From Proteobacteria bacterium UBA2133 (GTDB taxonomy: Bacteria; Pseudomonadota; Gammaproteobacteria; Arenicellales; UBA868), in the NCBI GenBank assembly GCA_002327725.1, contig DCXP01000094.1:1-20994 (forward strand): a stretch of 20,994 bases of DNA, in the 5' to 3' direction. The notes beneath the pieces were generated by a model. That model was given only the letters and a program-made list of their open reading frames with translations. It was not told the origin of the DNA and made no database searches. The position numbers and the translations under genes were made by a program. Numbering within the stretch: the first letter of the stretch is position 1; each line of letters starts with the position of its first letter. Below, piece after piece: positions 7,802-15,369 of this stretch.

Positions 7802-8167
7802 CTATGGGGCGCGCACGCCGCTGCCCTTCACCCGGTATTCATCCCGCGGTGGACTGAACACATCGAGCACTCTGGCACCCTCAGGCCCGGCCCGGAATGC
7901 ATGGGTCACGTTGGGCGGGGTGCGCCAGAAATCGCCGGCGGACACCGTAACCTCTTCACCGTTCTGGATACGCACCCCGTTGCCCTCCAGCAGGACACCC
8001 CACTGTTCCTGCGGATGAGAGTGGACCTCACTTTCACAACCCGGTTCCAGACGAACCAGCGAAAGCATCGCATGGTCCCCGGGGAATATCCGGGTGGAAA
8101 CTCCGGGGGCGAGATCGCGCAGTATCCCCTGGGCGGAATCGTCGAGATTAAAAAAATGTTCTTTCAT
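7802..8167 (-). CDS. Small single-domain cupin protein
   Basis: A 121-residue protein with one cupin barrel. Motif 1 is HSHPQEQWGVLLEG (about residues 50-63), matching the G(X)5HXH(X)3,4E(X)6G pattern loosely, with two His and a Glu as metal ligands. Motif 2 is GDFWRTPPNVTHAF (about 77-90), with the final His ligand. Such small cupins can be metal-dependent isomerases, lyases or dioxygenases, or ligand sensors; the sequence does not decide. It lies between the broken dehydrogenase gene (65 bases upstream) and the agmatine deiminase-like gene (17 bases downstream) on the same strand, so it probably shares their transcript and pathway. No Shine-Dalgarno is visible before ATG 8167. Confidence 0.85.
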   Translation of the reverse strand: MKEHFFNLDDSAQGILRDLAPGVSTRIFPGDHAMLSLVRLEPGCESEVHSHPQEQWGVLLEGNGVRIQNGEEVTVSAGDFWRTPPNVTHAFRAGPEGARVLDVFSPPRDEYRVKGSGVRAP

Positions 8168-8232
8168 ATATAAAGTGCAAGGTTCGTTTATTCACGATCG
8201 AAAAGGTTTCCGCTCTCGTGTGTCCGCGATTG

Positions 8233-9268
8233 TCAGCCTATTGCATCGACCACCCCTCGGGTCATCTCGGACGTTGACGTAAAAGACCTGGAACCATCAT
8301 GCAATGCCTGCTCGACCGCCTCGTTAATCAACCGTGCTGCGTCAATACATGGACCCAACTGATGCTTGCGGCCCAGCCAGTCGAGCATCATTGCGCCCGA
8401 TACAATCGCCGCGGTCGGATTAGCAATTCCTTTTCCGGCGATGTCGGGTGCGCTGCCATGCGCAGGCTGGAACACGGCACGCGACTCGCCGATATCTGCC
8501 GAAGGCGCAAACCCCATACCGCCGACCAGTCCAGCCGCAAGGTCAGAGAGGATGTCCCCGAACATGTTTTCTGTCACCAGCACATCAAACTCCCAGGGCC
8601 GACGGACCAGGTCCAGAGCACAGGCGTCGACATACAAACGCTCGGTCTCGATATCCGGGTAGGCGTTTGCCGCTTCGTCGAATACTTTGCGGAAAAAGGC
8701 CATCGATGAAAACACGTTGGCTTTGTCGACGAGAGTCACTTTTGATTTGCCGCCAGCCGATGCCCTGTTCCGCGCCAATTCAAAGGCGAACTCAAAAACC
8801 TGCTTTGAACGCTCGCGGGTGATTACCAGGGTATCCCTCGCCTCGCGGTCCGCGATGACCTCTCCCTTACCGCGAGACGCAAACAAGCCCTCCGTACTTT
8901 CCCGAACCAGGACGAAATCAACGCCGTCGGCCCGACACAGGGCGCACTCCTGCATAAAGGCCAAACCGGAAACGCAGGTCGAGTTGGGGGGTGATTTCGG
9001 TACCATCGTCATAGCGCACCCGCGGTAGACCCATCGCCCCGAGCAAGATCGCATCAGCCTCCTCAGCCCCCCGCCAGGATTCATCCGGCATGGCGACCCC
9101 GCTCTCAAGATACTGTTCGGCGCCGGCGGCGAAGTACTGAAAGTCCAGCGCAAACTGACCGCTGCGGCGCGATACCGCCGTAAGCACCTCGACAGCCGCC
9201 GCGGTGACTTCAGTACCGATGCCGTCTCCCGGCAGGACGCAGACGTGAAAAACGTTATCTGAAGGCAT
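8233..9268 (-). pseudogene. Isopropylmalate/isocitrate dehydrogenase family (tartrate/D-malate dehydrogenase-like), frameshifted by a small deletion
   Basis: Starting at ATG 9268 (GAGAAG 8 bases upstream), the first frame gives the normal family start: VCVLPGDGIGTEV, AILLGAMGLP and ITPQLDLRFRFGLYAGVRP. It then runs into SGRRR and a TGA at 8918. The family resumes in another frame with VDFVLVRESTEGLFASRG and continues normally through TLVDKANVFSSMAFFRKVF, TENMFGDILSDLAAGLVGGMGFAPSA, FQPAHGSAPDIAGKGIANP and the C terminus at 8233. In E. coli DmlA about 18 residues separate the R-P and the IDF; here only about five codons remain. A deletion that is not a multiple of three, of roughly 35-40 bases at about 8930-8940, explains both the gap and the shift. 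The family oxidatively decarboxylates or oxidises 2-hydroxy acids with NAD. It is the first gene of a minus-strand run with the cupin and agmatine deiminase. Confidence 0.8.
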
Positions 9269-9302
9269 TAACAAATCTTCTCATCAAAAAGAAAAACGCG
9301 AT

Positions 9303-9320
9303 ATCAAGTATATCTTGTGA
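9303..9320. promoter_or_regulatory. Operator-like palindrome CAAG-N5-CTTG
   Basis: ATCAAGTATATCTTGTGA has perfect CAAG (9305-9308) and CTTG (9314-9317) arms around an AT-rich TATAT centre, with partial symmetry continuing outward (ATC and GTGAT). It lies 35-50 bases upstream of the broken dehydrogenase start (minus) and about 140 bases upstream of the MttB-like gene (plus). Its size and form suit a dimeric HTH regulator such as a GntR-type protein. No such regulator is in the window. Confidence 0.3.
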
Positions 9321-9336
9321 TTTCTCTTTAGCCGGG

Positions 9337-9385
9337 TCAGGTTTTACCAAACGGTTCCTGTCGACGTCGCTCAAATAAAACCTGA
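9337..9385. repeat. 10-bp perfect inverted repeat in the divergent control region
   Basis: TCAGGTTTTA (9337-9346) and its exact reverse complement TAAAACCTGA (9376-9385) are spaced by 29 bases in the 190-base gap between the broken dehydrogenase and the MttB-like gene. The half-sites could be two inverted regulator sites or a long-loop RNA stem in the leader of the MttB-like gene. There is no U run for a terminator. Apart from this and the 9303-9320 palindrome I see nothing else in this gap. Confidence 0.35.
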
Positions 9386-9458
9386 TACCATTGTTCGATG
9401 CATTTCCTGGCAAGACCGACGCGCCCTTAGCAAATCAACGTAGCACCCTTGATCGATT

Positions 9459-11054
9459 ATGAGTTCGCCCACAACACAGGATACCCGGCCAAAGCGTCGG
9501 AATGCCGCCGACCGCAAAGCCAAGGCGCAAGCGCGCCTTCGGGGCGGCAACAGTCCCGCGATCCGGCCCGGCATGCAGGGCGGACAGTACCGCCCGCTCA
9601 ATGATGGCGACCTCACCCGGATTCACGGAGCGGCGCTGACGATTCTTGAAAACACCGGTATCGGCGACCCCCTTCCCGAACTGCTGGACATCGTCCTGCC
9701 GCTTGGCGCCCAACTGAATGACTACGGCCGGCTGTGCTTTCCGAAAAGCATGATTGAAGACATCATCGCCGGGGCTGCCCGGGAATACACGGTTTACGCG
9801 CGAGGCTTGCGGGCCGGGAAGGACGACATGCACTGCAACAGCAACCGGGTTTATTTCTCCAACTCGGGAAGTGCTGTCACGACTCTGGATAGCGACAGCC
9901 TGCATTACCGCTCTTCCACCATTCTGGATATCTACGACTTCACCCGGCTGGTTGACCGGCTCGACAACATCCATATGTCCGGTGATACCGTGATCGGGAC
10001 CGACGTGCCCGATGATTATGAGCACGACATGACCATGGTCTATGCCCTGATGGCAGCGACGGAAAAGCCCCTGTGTCTATCGTTTCGAAAGCGCGAAAAC
10101 ATTCCCCCCGCGCTCGAGATTTTTGATCTTGCGAGCGGTGGTGAGGGAGCGTTTCTGAAAAAACCCTCGGTCATCTTCGGCGGATGTCCTATCGTTTCCC
10201 CGCTTCGATTCGGCAGGGAGAACCTGGAAGTCATGATGGATGCGACCCGGCTGGGTCTGGTCAGCGATATCGCCGTGGCTCCCCAGTCCGGAGCAACGGC
10301 GCCCGCAACCCTTGCCGGCATCCTCGCACAGGTCGTTGCGGAGACCCTCTCCTGTCTTGCGATCGTCAACCTGATCCGTCCCGGCTGTCCCGTCACTTTT
10401 GCCACCTGGCCCTTTGTTACCGACCTCAGAACCGGATCGTTTACCGGCGGCAGTGGCGAGCAGGCCTTGCTTGCGGCTGCGGCGATTCAGGTCGGCAACT
10501 ATTACGACCTGCCCAACAGCGTCGGTGCCGGAATGACCGACTCGAAGATTCCGGATGCGCAATATGGCTATGAGAAAGGACTGACCATAGCGCTCGCTGC
10601 GCTCTCCGGGGCGAATCGCGTCTGTGAAGTCGGAGGCATGATGGGGAGCCTGATGGGCTGCAGTTTTGAGTCAATGGTGATCGACAATGAAGCCGTGGGC
10701 ATGATTCAGCGCACGATCCGGGGAATTGAGATATCCGATGAGACGCTGTCGGTGGACACCATCCACCAGTGCGCTGTTGATCCGGGACATTTTCTCGGCA
10801 ACGAACAGACCTTGAGCGTGATGGAAAGCGAGTACGTCTATCCCAAAATGATGGACCGTGCGCCTGCCGATCAATGGGAAGCCGAGGGTGCTCTGGATCT
10901 ATTCGAGCGCAGCCGAAAAGCCAGCCGCGAAATACTCGCGACCCACTACCCCAATTATTTCAGCCCAGAGGCCGATGCCCAGATCCGCGAGAAGTTTCCG
11001 ATCAGAATCTCAAGCGACGACATGCGCCCGGACAGCAAGCGCTGGAGTGCCTGA
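9459..11054 (+). CDS. MttB-superfamily methyltransferase (trimethylamine methyltransferase-like, without pyrrolysine)
   Basis: A 531-residue TIM-barrel protein of the trimethylamine methyltransferase (MttB) superfamily. These enzymes move a methyl group from a quaternary or tertiary amine to a corrinoid protein. Recognisable stretches include the opening LNDGDLTRIHGAALTILENTGIGDP, a YFSNSGSAVTTLDSDSLHYR segment, SPLRFGRENLEV, VAPQSGATAPATLAGILAQ, a GSGEQALLAAAAIQVGNYYDLP block and the C-terminal CAVDPGHFLGNEQT. The reading frame has no internal TAG, so it belongs to the widespread non-pyrrolysine group that includes glycine betaine and carnitine methyltransferases. The N terminus is basic and likely disordered (about 35 residues). 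No Shine-Dalgarno precedes ATG 9459. No corrinoid protein or RamA activator is nearby. It converges on the GFA gene with one base between. The exact substrate is unknown; betaines are the likeliest class by inference. Confidence 0.88.
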   Translation: MSSPTTQDTRPKRRNAADRKAKAQARLRGGNSPAIRPGMQGGQYRPLNDGDLTRIHGAALTILENTGIGDPLPELLDIVLPLGAQLNDYGRLCFPKSMIEDIIAGAAREYTVYARGLRAGKDDMHCNSNRVYFSNSGSAVTTLDSDSLHYRSSTILDIYDFTRLVDRLDNIHMSGDTVIGTDVPDDYEHDMTMVYALMAATEKPLCLSFRKRENIPPALEIFDLASGGEGAFLKKPSVIFGGCPIVSPLRFGRENLEVMMDATRLGLVSDIAVAPQSGATAPATLAGILAQVVAETLSCLAIVNLIRPGCPVTFATWPFVTDLRTGSFTGGSGEQALLAAAAIQVGNYYDLPNSVGAGMTDSKIPDAQYGYEKGLTIALAALSGANRVCEVGGMMGSLMGCSFESMVIDNEAVGMIQRTIRGIEISDETLSVDTIHQCAVDPGHFLGNEQTLSVMESEYVYPKMMDRAPADQWEAEGALDLFERSRKASREILATHYPNYFSPEADAQIREKFPIRISSDDMRPDSKRWSA

Positions 11055-11055
11055 A

Positions 11056-11481
11056 CTACTCAGGCAGTGTTTCTCCCGAACCTCCAAATTCCTCCGGGAA
11101 ATCCTTGAACTTGGGCAGACCATCTTTCATGGGCATGATGGTGCTTTCGTAATTCAAATGAAGCGCTGGCTGAAATTCCAGGCCTTCGATGAGCCCCGCG
11201 TACACATCCACCACACCCAAAGGCCCGACGACATGATAGAGGTGGCCCCCGCAGGTTTTGCACCAGGCCCGCTGGTTATCCTCTGAACTGGTATAGCTTT
11301 CTATCTGCTCTTCGCCTGCACTGACGGTCATCTTGTCGATCGGCCAGACCGCAAAGCCGTTTACAGGACTCGCTGACCAGGCCCGGCAGTCTTTGCAGTG
11401 GCAGATTCCCATCGCAACCGGATCACCCTCAACCTCGACCGCAACCGCACCACACATACATTTCGCTGTATAACTCGACAT
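11056..11481 (-). CDS. GFA-family zinc-binding protein (glutathione-dependent formaldehyde-activating type)
   Basis: A 141-residue Mss4-fold protein with the two GFA zinc sites: Cys8-x-Cys10 (CMCG), Cys27-x-Cys29-x2-Cys32 (CHCKDC) and Cys74-x2-Cys77 (CKTCGGH). The family is named after an enzyme proposed to speed the adduct formation of formaldehyde with glutathione, but many members have other or unknown roles. ATG 11481 was chosen over an upstream in-frame start at 11565 because a strong GGAGG sits 8 bases before it and the zinc motif starts at residue 8. It is 93 bases downstream of the LysE gene on the same strand and ends one base from the MttB-like gene. Neighbouring a demethylation-type enzyme makes a formaldehyde role attractive but unproven. 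Confidence 0.85.
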   Translation of the reverse strand: MSSYTAKCMCGAVAVEVEGDPVAMGICHCKDCRAWSASPVNGFAVWPIDKMTVSAGEEQIESYTSSEDNQRAWCKTCGGHLYHVVGPLGVVDVYAGLIEGLEFQPALHLNYESTIMPMKDGLPKFKDFPEEFGGSGETLPE

Positions 11482-11574
11482 CACTTCCCTCCGTAGATTG
11501 TTCTGGCTATGGTGGACAGTCGTGACCGCCGGTCCTCCGGTCTGACAACACGCCCCGCTGTCCAACTAATCATA

Positions 11575-12165
11575 TCACCCTAGTGCCACTGCCCATATGA
11601 CAATGAAGACCGTCAGGATACTGAGGCCGCGCATCGACCACCGCTCCGCGGGACGCCCACCCACAGCAGCCACCACCATCGCACCCCCGGCACACCAGAG
11701 ACTGTGAAAAACCACCTGTACTGCGAGAAAAGTCAGGCTGATGATCACAGCCTGGGGAATCAGCGGCTGGGCGCTATCGGTAAACTGCGCGTAGGCGAAA
11801 ACCAGCATGGCCCATGCCTTGGGATTCAACGGATGCACCGCCAGTCCTTTCCAGAATGACTCCGGCTGGGGGAGTTCCTGGCCCGACATCAGGAATCCCG
11901 ACATCCGCAGGGCAAGCCAGGCAAGATAGGCCACACAGACTACCTTCAGGGCCAACAGAACCCGGGGATCGTGAGAAAGCACTTCCCACAGCCCAAGCGC
12001 CAGCAGAATATTCAGCAGCAGTTTCCCGAGCGTAACCCCGCCCACAAAGGGCAGACTGTGCCAGAAACCGAAGTTGGCACCCGAGGTCATCAGCAGCATG
12101 TTTGCCGGGCCCGGGGTACCGACCATAAAAATCACAAACAGCAGAAAAGGCACAAAATCGATCAT
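11575..12165 (-). CDS. LysE/RhtB-family amino acid exporter
   Basis: A 196-residue inner-membrane protein with five or six predicted transmembrane helices, the normal size for LysE/RhtB translocators. The N-terminal FLLFVIFMVGTPGPANMLL holds the family's conserved GPGP-like motif. HPLNPKAWAMLVFAYAQF matches the conserved N-P-K-A loop before the fourth helix. These carriers export amino acids and derivatives such as lysine, homoserine or threonine. It is transcribed divergently from the IclR gene across a 140-base gap that holds an operator-like palindrome (12214-12232), so the IclR protein may control it. The ATG at 12165 has no clear Shine-Dalgarno. Confidence 0.9.
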   Translation of the reverse strand: MIDFVPFLLFVIFMVGTPGPANMLLMTSGANFGFWHSLPFVGGVTLGKLLLNILLALGLWEVLSHDPRVLLALKVVCVAYLAWLALRMSGFLMSGQELPQPESFWKGLAVHPLNPKAWAMLVFAYAQFTDSAQPLIPQAVIISLTFLAVQVVFHSLWCAGGAMVVAAVGGRPAERWSMRGLSILTVFIVIWAVALG

Positions 12166-12213
12166 GGCTTGCGGCCCCGCAGGTTATCGCCCATCGCCGG
12201 TCACGGCTGATGA

Positions 12214-12232
12214 ATGCACGAGGATCGTGCAT
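12214..12232. promoter_or_regulatory. 19-bp operator-like palindrome between lysE-type gene and iclR
   Basis: ATGCACG (12214-12220), AGGAT, CGTGCAT (12226-12232): two perfect 7-bp arms around a 5-base centre. It lies in the 140-base gap between the divergent LysE-type and IclR genes, 74 bases from the IclR start and 49 from the LysE start. The position fits autoregulation or control of both genes. The arms differ from the GGAAAT box before malate synthase, so a second regulator or a second binding mode would be needed. Confidence 0.45.
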
Positions 12233-12305
12233 CAGATCGCTCGGCGCCGATACGGCAGGTTAATATCTTACTGTCTTTTCCTGTTTTTGCTGCGGATCTC
12301 AAACC

Positions 12306-13058
12306 TTGACTAGCAACACATCCTCTCGAATCCAGGTGATTGATCGTGCCATCGGCCTTCTGGATGCCATTGCCCGTTACCGCAAACCGGTCAGCCTGAA
12401 AATCCTGATCGCGGAAACGGGCCTGCACGCAAGCACCGCCCATCGGATTTTAGGGTCCCTGATTCAGAACGGACTCGTGGAAAAGACGAGTGACAACCAC
12501 TACCGGCTCGGACTGCGGCTGGTTCGGTTGGGCACGCGCCTGCACAGCACGCTTGATCTGTGCGCGATCGCCCTGCCGATCATGGAACATTTGCGCGACG
12601 ACTTTGACGAAAGCGTGAATCTCAGTATCCGCGAAGGTGATCAGGTGGTCTACATTGAACGCGCAACACCCAACCGCATGATGCACGTCCATCAGGTGGT
12701 TGGCAGCAGGGCGCCGCTGCACGTGACCGCGGTGGGCAAACTGATGCTCGGCGCTGCCGGTCGGGAAGCCTGCGCCGCTTATGCCGCACGCACTAACCTG
12801 CCTGCCTACACTGCCAATACCATTACTTCGATCGATCGCCTGGTGGACGAGGTTATCTATGCCCTCAAAAGGGGTTATGCGCTGGATAACGAAGAGGCGG
12901 AAAACGGCGTGGGCTGTATCGGCGTACTGCTCTACGATGGTGCCGGTCAGGTCGCTGCAGGACTTTCTGTTTCTGCGCCCATCGAAAGGCGTAGCATCAA
13001 ATGGGCGCAAACCCTGATCCAGGCCGGCGAAAGAATCTCCCAGTCTCTGGGTGCATAG
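12306..13058 (+). CDS. IclR-family transcriptional regulator
   Basis: A 250-residue regulator with the standard two-part IclR layout. A winged helix-turn-helix covers about residues 9-70 (IQVIDRAIGLLDAIARY, then ETGLHASTAHRILGSLIQNG as the recognition region and NHYRLG as the wing). The effector domain covers about 75-248 (VYIERATPNRMM, APLHVTAVGKLMLGA, a GYALDNEEAENGVGCIGVLLYD block and the closing AGLSVSAPIERR). The start is TTG at 12306; no ATG or GTG lies between it and the in-frame TAA at 12261, and the HTH follows at once. IclR regulators respond to small acids such as glyoxylate and pyruvate. It lies 132 bases before malate synthase G on the same strand, and that gap contains a near-copy of the E. 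coli IclR box, so malate synthase is its probable target. Confidence 0.92.
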   Translation: MTSNTSSRIQVIDRAIGLLDAIARYRKPVSLKILIAETGLHASTAHRILGSLIQNGLVEKTSDNHYRLGLRLVRLGTRLHSTLDLCAIALPIMEHLRDDFDESVNLSIREGDQVVYIERATPNRMMHVHQVVGSRAPLHVTAVGKLMLGAAGREACAAYAARTNLPAYTANTITSIDRLVDEVIYALKRGYALDNEEAENGVGCIGVLLYDGAGQVAAGLSVSAPIERRSIKWAQTLIQAGERISQSLGA

Positions 13059-13071
13059 TGATCTGACCGGG

Positions 13072-13101
13072 TTCCAGCAGGAAATAATTTCCACATAGTG
13101 G
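13072..13101. promoter_or_regulatory. IclR-type operator cluster upstream of malate synthase
   Basis: GGAAATAATTTCC (13080-13092) is a perfect 6+1+6 palindrome. With flanking bases (13079-13093) it matches 14 of 15 positions of the E. coli IclR consensus TGGAAATNATTTCCA as I recall it. Half-sites continue on both sides: TTCC-AGCA-GGAA (13072-13083) overlaps on the left, and CCAC-ATA-GTGG (13091-13101) on the right. The cluster starts 14 bases after the iclR stop codon and ends about 90 bases before the malate synthase start. A possible -10 box TATGAT lies at 13132-13137 without a good -35, so the site could serve activation or repression. Confidence 0.7.
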
Positions 13102-13131
13102 GATATTCATCCGCGATATAGAAAGCGAGGG

Positions 13132-13137
13132 TATGAT
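13132..13137 (+). promoter_or_regulatory. Possible -10 box of malate synthase G
   Basis: TATGAT at 13132-13137 resembles a sigma-70 -10 element, about 54 bases before the malate synthase start. No convincing -35 hexamer sits 16-18 bases upstream. This would fit a promoter that depends on an activator, and the IclR-type box is centred about 58 bases before the expected transcript start. Confidence 0.3.
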
Positions 13138-13190
13138 CTCTCCCCTCTGGAACATCCTCTTTATAAGGCCTTTTCGCCTCAAACCACCCT

Positions 13191-15353
13191 GTGAGCAACC
13201 GGACCCTCCTGCACGGGCTAAGCGTCGACAACGACTTGTTCGCGCTGATCAACGATGAGGCATTGCCAGAGACAGGTATCGATGCCGACTCCTTCTGGGC
13301 AGGTTTTGCCCGGCTCATCAAAGACCTGACACCGAAAAACCGCGCTCTTTTGGCCCGGCGCGAAGAACTCGAGGCTGCGATCGACCAGTGGCACAAGGCG
13401 CACCGGGGCAGTCCGCACGACGCCAAAGCCTATCGTGCATTTCTCAGCGACATTGGCTATCTCGCGCCTGAAGGGCCGGACTTCAGCGCCACCACACGCG
13501 ATGTGGATGAGGAGATTACCGCCATTCCCGGACCGCAACTCGTGGTGCCGGTCAACAACGCCCGCTACGCCATCAATGCCACGAATGCCCGCTGGGGTTC
13601 ACTCTACGATGCGCTGTACGGTACCGATGTGATCAGCGATGAAGCAGGCGCGCTGGCCAGCGGCAAGTACAGCCCGGAACGGGGCAGCCGCGTGGTGTCT
13701 TTCGCCAATGATTTTCTGGACCAGACGGTACCTCTTGCTGGCGCCTGCTACGGCGAGATTACCGGCTTCGTTGTCGAGAACGGTGATCTCAAAGCGAGGC
13801 TCGCAGACGGTGCCGTCACTTCCCTTCGCAACCCGGCCGAGTTTGCCGGCTACCGCGGGGATGCTCTTGATCCGGAGTCGGTTCTGCTGCGACATCATCG
13901 ATTGCACATTGAACTGGTCATTGATCGCAATCAGCCGGTGGGCGCGAAGAGCGCCTGCGGCATCAATGATGTGCTTCTCGAGTCTGCGATCACCGTGATC
14001 CAGGATTGCGAGGATTCGGTGGCCGCGGTGGATGGCCCTGACAAGACACAGGTGTATGCAAACTGGCTCGGACTGATGCGCGGCACCCTGTCAACGATGG
14101 TCTCCAAGGGCGGGGAGACCTTCGAACGGCGCCTTAACCCGGACCGTGAATATTCAGGCCCCGATGGTTCTGATCTGGTGCTGCCGGGCCGCGCGCTCAT
14201 GCTGGTCCGAAATGTCGGTCACTTGATGACCAATCCGGCGATTCTTGATGAAAACGGCGATGAGGTTTTCGAGGGAATCATGGATGCCGTCATCACGGCA
14301 CTGATTGCCCTGCATGATCTCAATGACCCTGCCAGACGTAACTCCCCCGCCGGCGCCATGTATGTGGTCAAACCGAAGATGCACGGCCCGGAAGAGAGCA
14401 CATTTTGCGTCGAACTCTTTGGGCGAACCGAGCAGCTGCTGAACATGGCGCCCGGAACGATGACGATCGGCATCATGGACGAGGAACGGCGCACGACGGT
14501 CAATCTCAAGGAGTGCATCAGAGCAGCCTCCGACCGCGTCATCTTTATCAATACCGGATTTCTTGACCGCACCGGTGACGAGATCCACACCTCCATGGAA
14601 GCCGGACCCATGATCCGCAAGGCAGAGATGAAAGCCCAGCCCTGGATCAAAGCCTATGAAGACTGGAATGTGGATGTCGGCCTGAAGTGCGGCCTTCCCG
14701 GCCACGCCCAGATCGGCAAAGGTATGTGGGCAATGCCGGACGAGATGGCCGCCATGATGAAGGCCAAGGGAGATCACCCCCGGGCCGGGGCAAATACTGC
14801 CTGGGTCCCATCACCCACCGCAGCAACCTTGCATGCCATGCACTATCACGAGACCGATGTACTGGCACGCCAGACTGAACTTAAGAGCCGGCCTCACGCC
14901 AGCCTTGACGATATCCTGAAGATTCCTGTCAGCGATGAGCCGAACTGGTCAGAGGAGGAGATTCGCGAGGAAATTGACAACAACTGCCAGGGAATCCTGG
15001 GCTATGTGGTCCGGTGGATAGACCAGGGGGTCGGCTGCTCAAAAGTACCGGACATCCGTGATATCGGCCTGATGGAAGACCGCGCCACCCTTCGCATCTC
15101 AAGCCAGCACATTGCCAACTGGCTTCACCACGGCATTGTTACTGAAGACGAGGTGATGGCATCACTCCAGCGGATGGCAGCGGTGGTGGATCGCCAGAAT
15201 GCCGGCGATGCCCATTATCAGACGATGGCGCCCGAGTGTTCCGGCATCGCTTTTGAGGCCGCCCGCGATCTCATCTTCAAAGGTCGTGAGGTCTGTAACG
15301 GCTACACCGAGCCGCCGCTGCATCGACGTCGGCTCGAGAGAAAATCAGTCTAA
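13191..15353 (+). CDS. glcB: Malate synthase G
   Basis: A 720-residue monomeric-type malate synthase G, matching the family's usual length (about 723). It condenses glyoxylate with acetyl-CoA to give malate in the cytoplasm. Diagnostic blocks include the N-terminal LLHGLSVDNDLFALINDEALP, FINTGFLDRTGDEIHTSMEAGPM, GIMDEERRTTVN (substrate/Mg2+ Glu region), the CSKVPDIRDIGLMEDRATLRIS block with the catalytic Asp630, and ISSQHIANWLHHG. All look intact. The start is GTG 13191, chosen because it aligns with the normal N terminus; there is no clear Shine-Dalgarno. An IclR gene lies directly upstream with an IclR-type box in the gap. No isocitrate lyase is in the window, so glyoxylate may come from glycolate, glycine or purine breakdown, or isocitrate lyase may be encoded elsewhere. 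Confidence 0.97.
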   Translation: MSNRTLLHGLSVDNDLFALINDEALPETGIDADSFWAGFARLIKDLTPKNRALLARREELEAAIDQWHKAHRGSPHDAKAYRAFLSDIGYLAPEGPDFSATTRDVDEEITAIPGPQLVVPVNNARYAINATNARWGSLYDALYGTDVISDEAGALASGKYSPERGSRVVSFANDFLDQTVPLAGACYGEITGFVVENGDLKARLADGAVTSLRNPAEFAGYRGDALDPESVLLRHHRLHIELVIDRNQPVGAKSACGINDVLLESAITVIQDCEDSVAAVDGPDKTQVYANWLGLMRGTLSTMVSKGGETFERRLNPDREYSGPDGSDLVLPGRALMLVRNVGHLMTNPAILDENGDEVFEGIMDAVITALIALHDLNDPARRNSPAGAMYVVKPKMHGPEESTFCVELFGRTEQLLNMAPGTMTIGIMDEERRTTVNLKECIRAASDRVIFINTGFLDRTGDEIHTSMEAGPMIRKAEMKAQPWIKAYEDWNVDVGLKCGLPGHAQIGKGMWAMPDEMAAMMKAKGDHPRAGANTAWVPSPTAATLHAMHYHETDVLARQTELKSRPHASLDDILKIPVSDEPNWSEEEIREEIDNNCQGILGYVVRWIDQGVGCSKVPDIRDIGLMEDRATLRISSQHIANWLHHGIVTEDEVMASLQRMAAVVDRQNAGDAHYQTMAPECSGIAFEAARDLIFKGREVCNGYTEPPLHRRRLERKSV

Positions 15354-15369
15354 GGCGAGCGCAGGATCC

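Noticed and set aside
8941..9153. Start of the downstream dehydrogenase frame at 9153 as a genuine N terminus
   Set aside because: The first roughly 70 residues of that frame (rich in Arg, Pro and Ser) are an out-of-frame reading of the real dehydrogenase start. Family similarity begins only after about 8940.
9435..10025. 196-codon minus-strand open frame over the MttB-like gene
   Set aside because: Antisense to conserved MttB-superfamily blocks; no recognisable domain.
9459..11054. Pyrrolysine-containing MttB
   Set aside because: There is no in-frame TAG; the frame is fully open for 531 codons.
11482..11565. N-terminal extension of the GFA gene to an in-frame start at 11565
   Set aside because: The extra residues resemble nothing in the family, while ATG 11481 has a strong GGAGG directly upstream.
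12450..13094. 214-codon minus-strand open frame over the IclR gene
   Set aside because: Antisense to the clear IclR effector domain; no motifs; it would also run through the IclR-type box.
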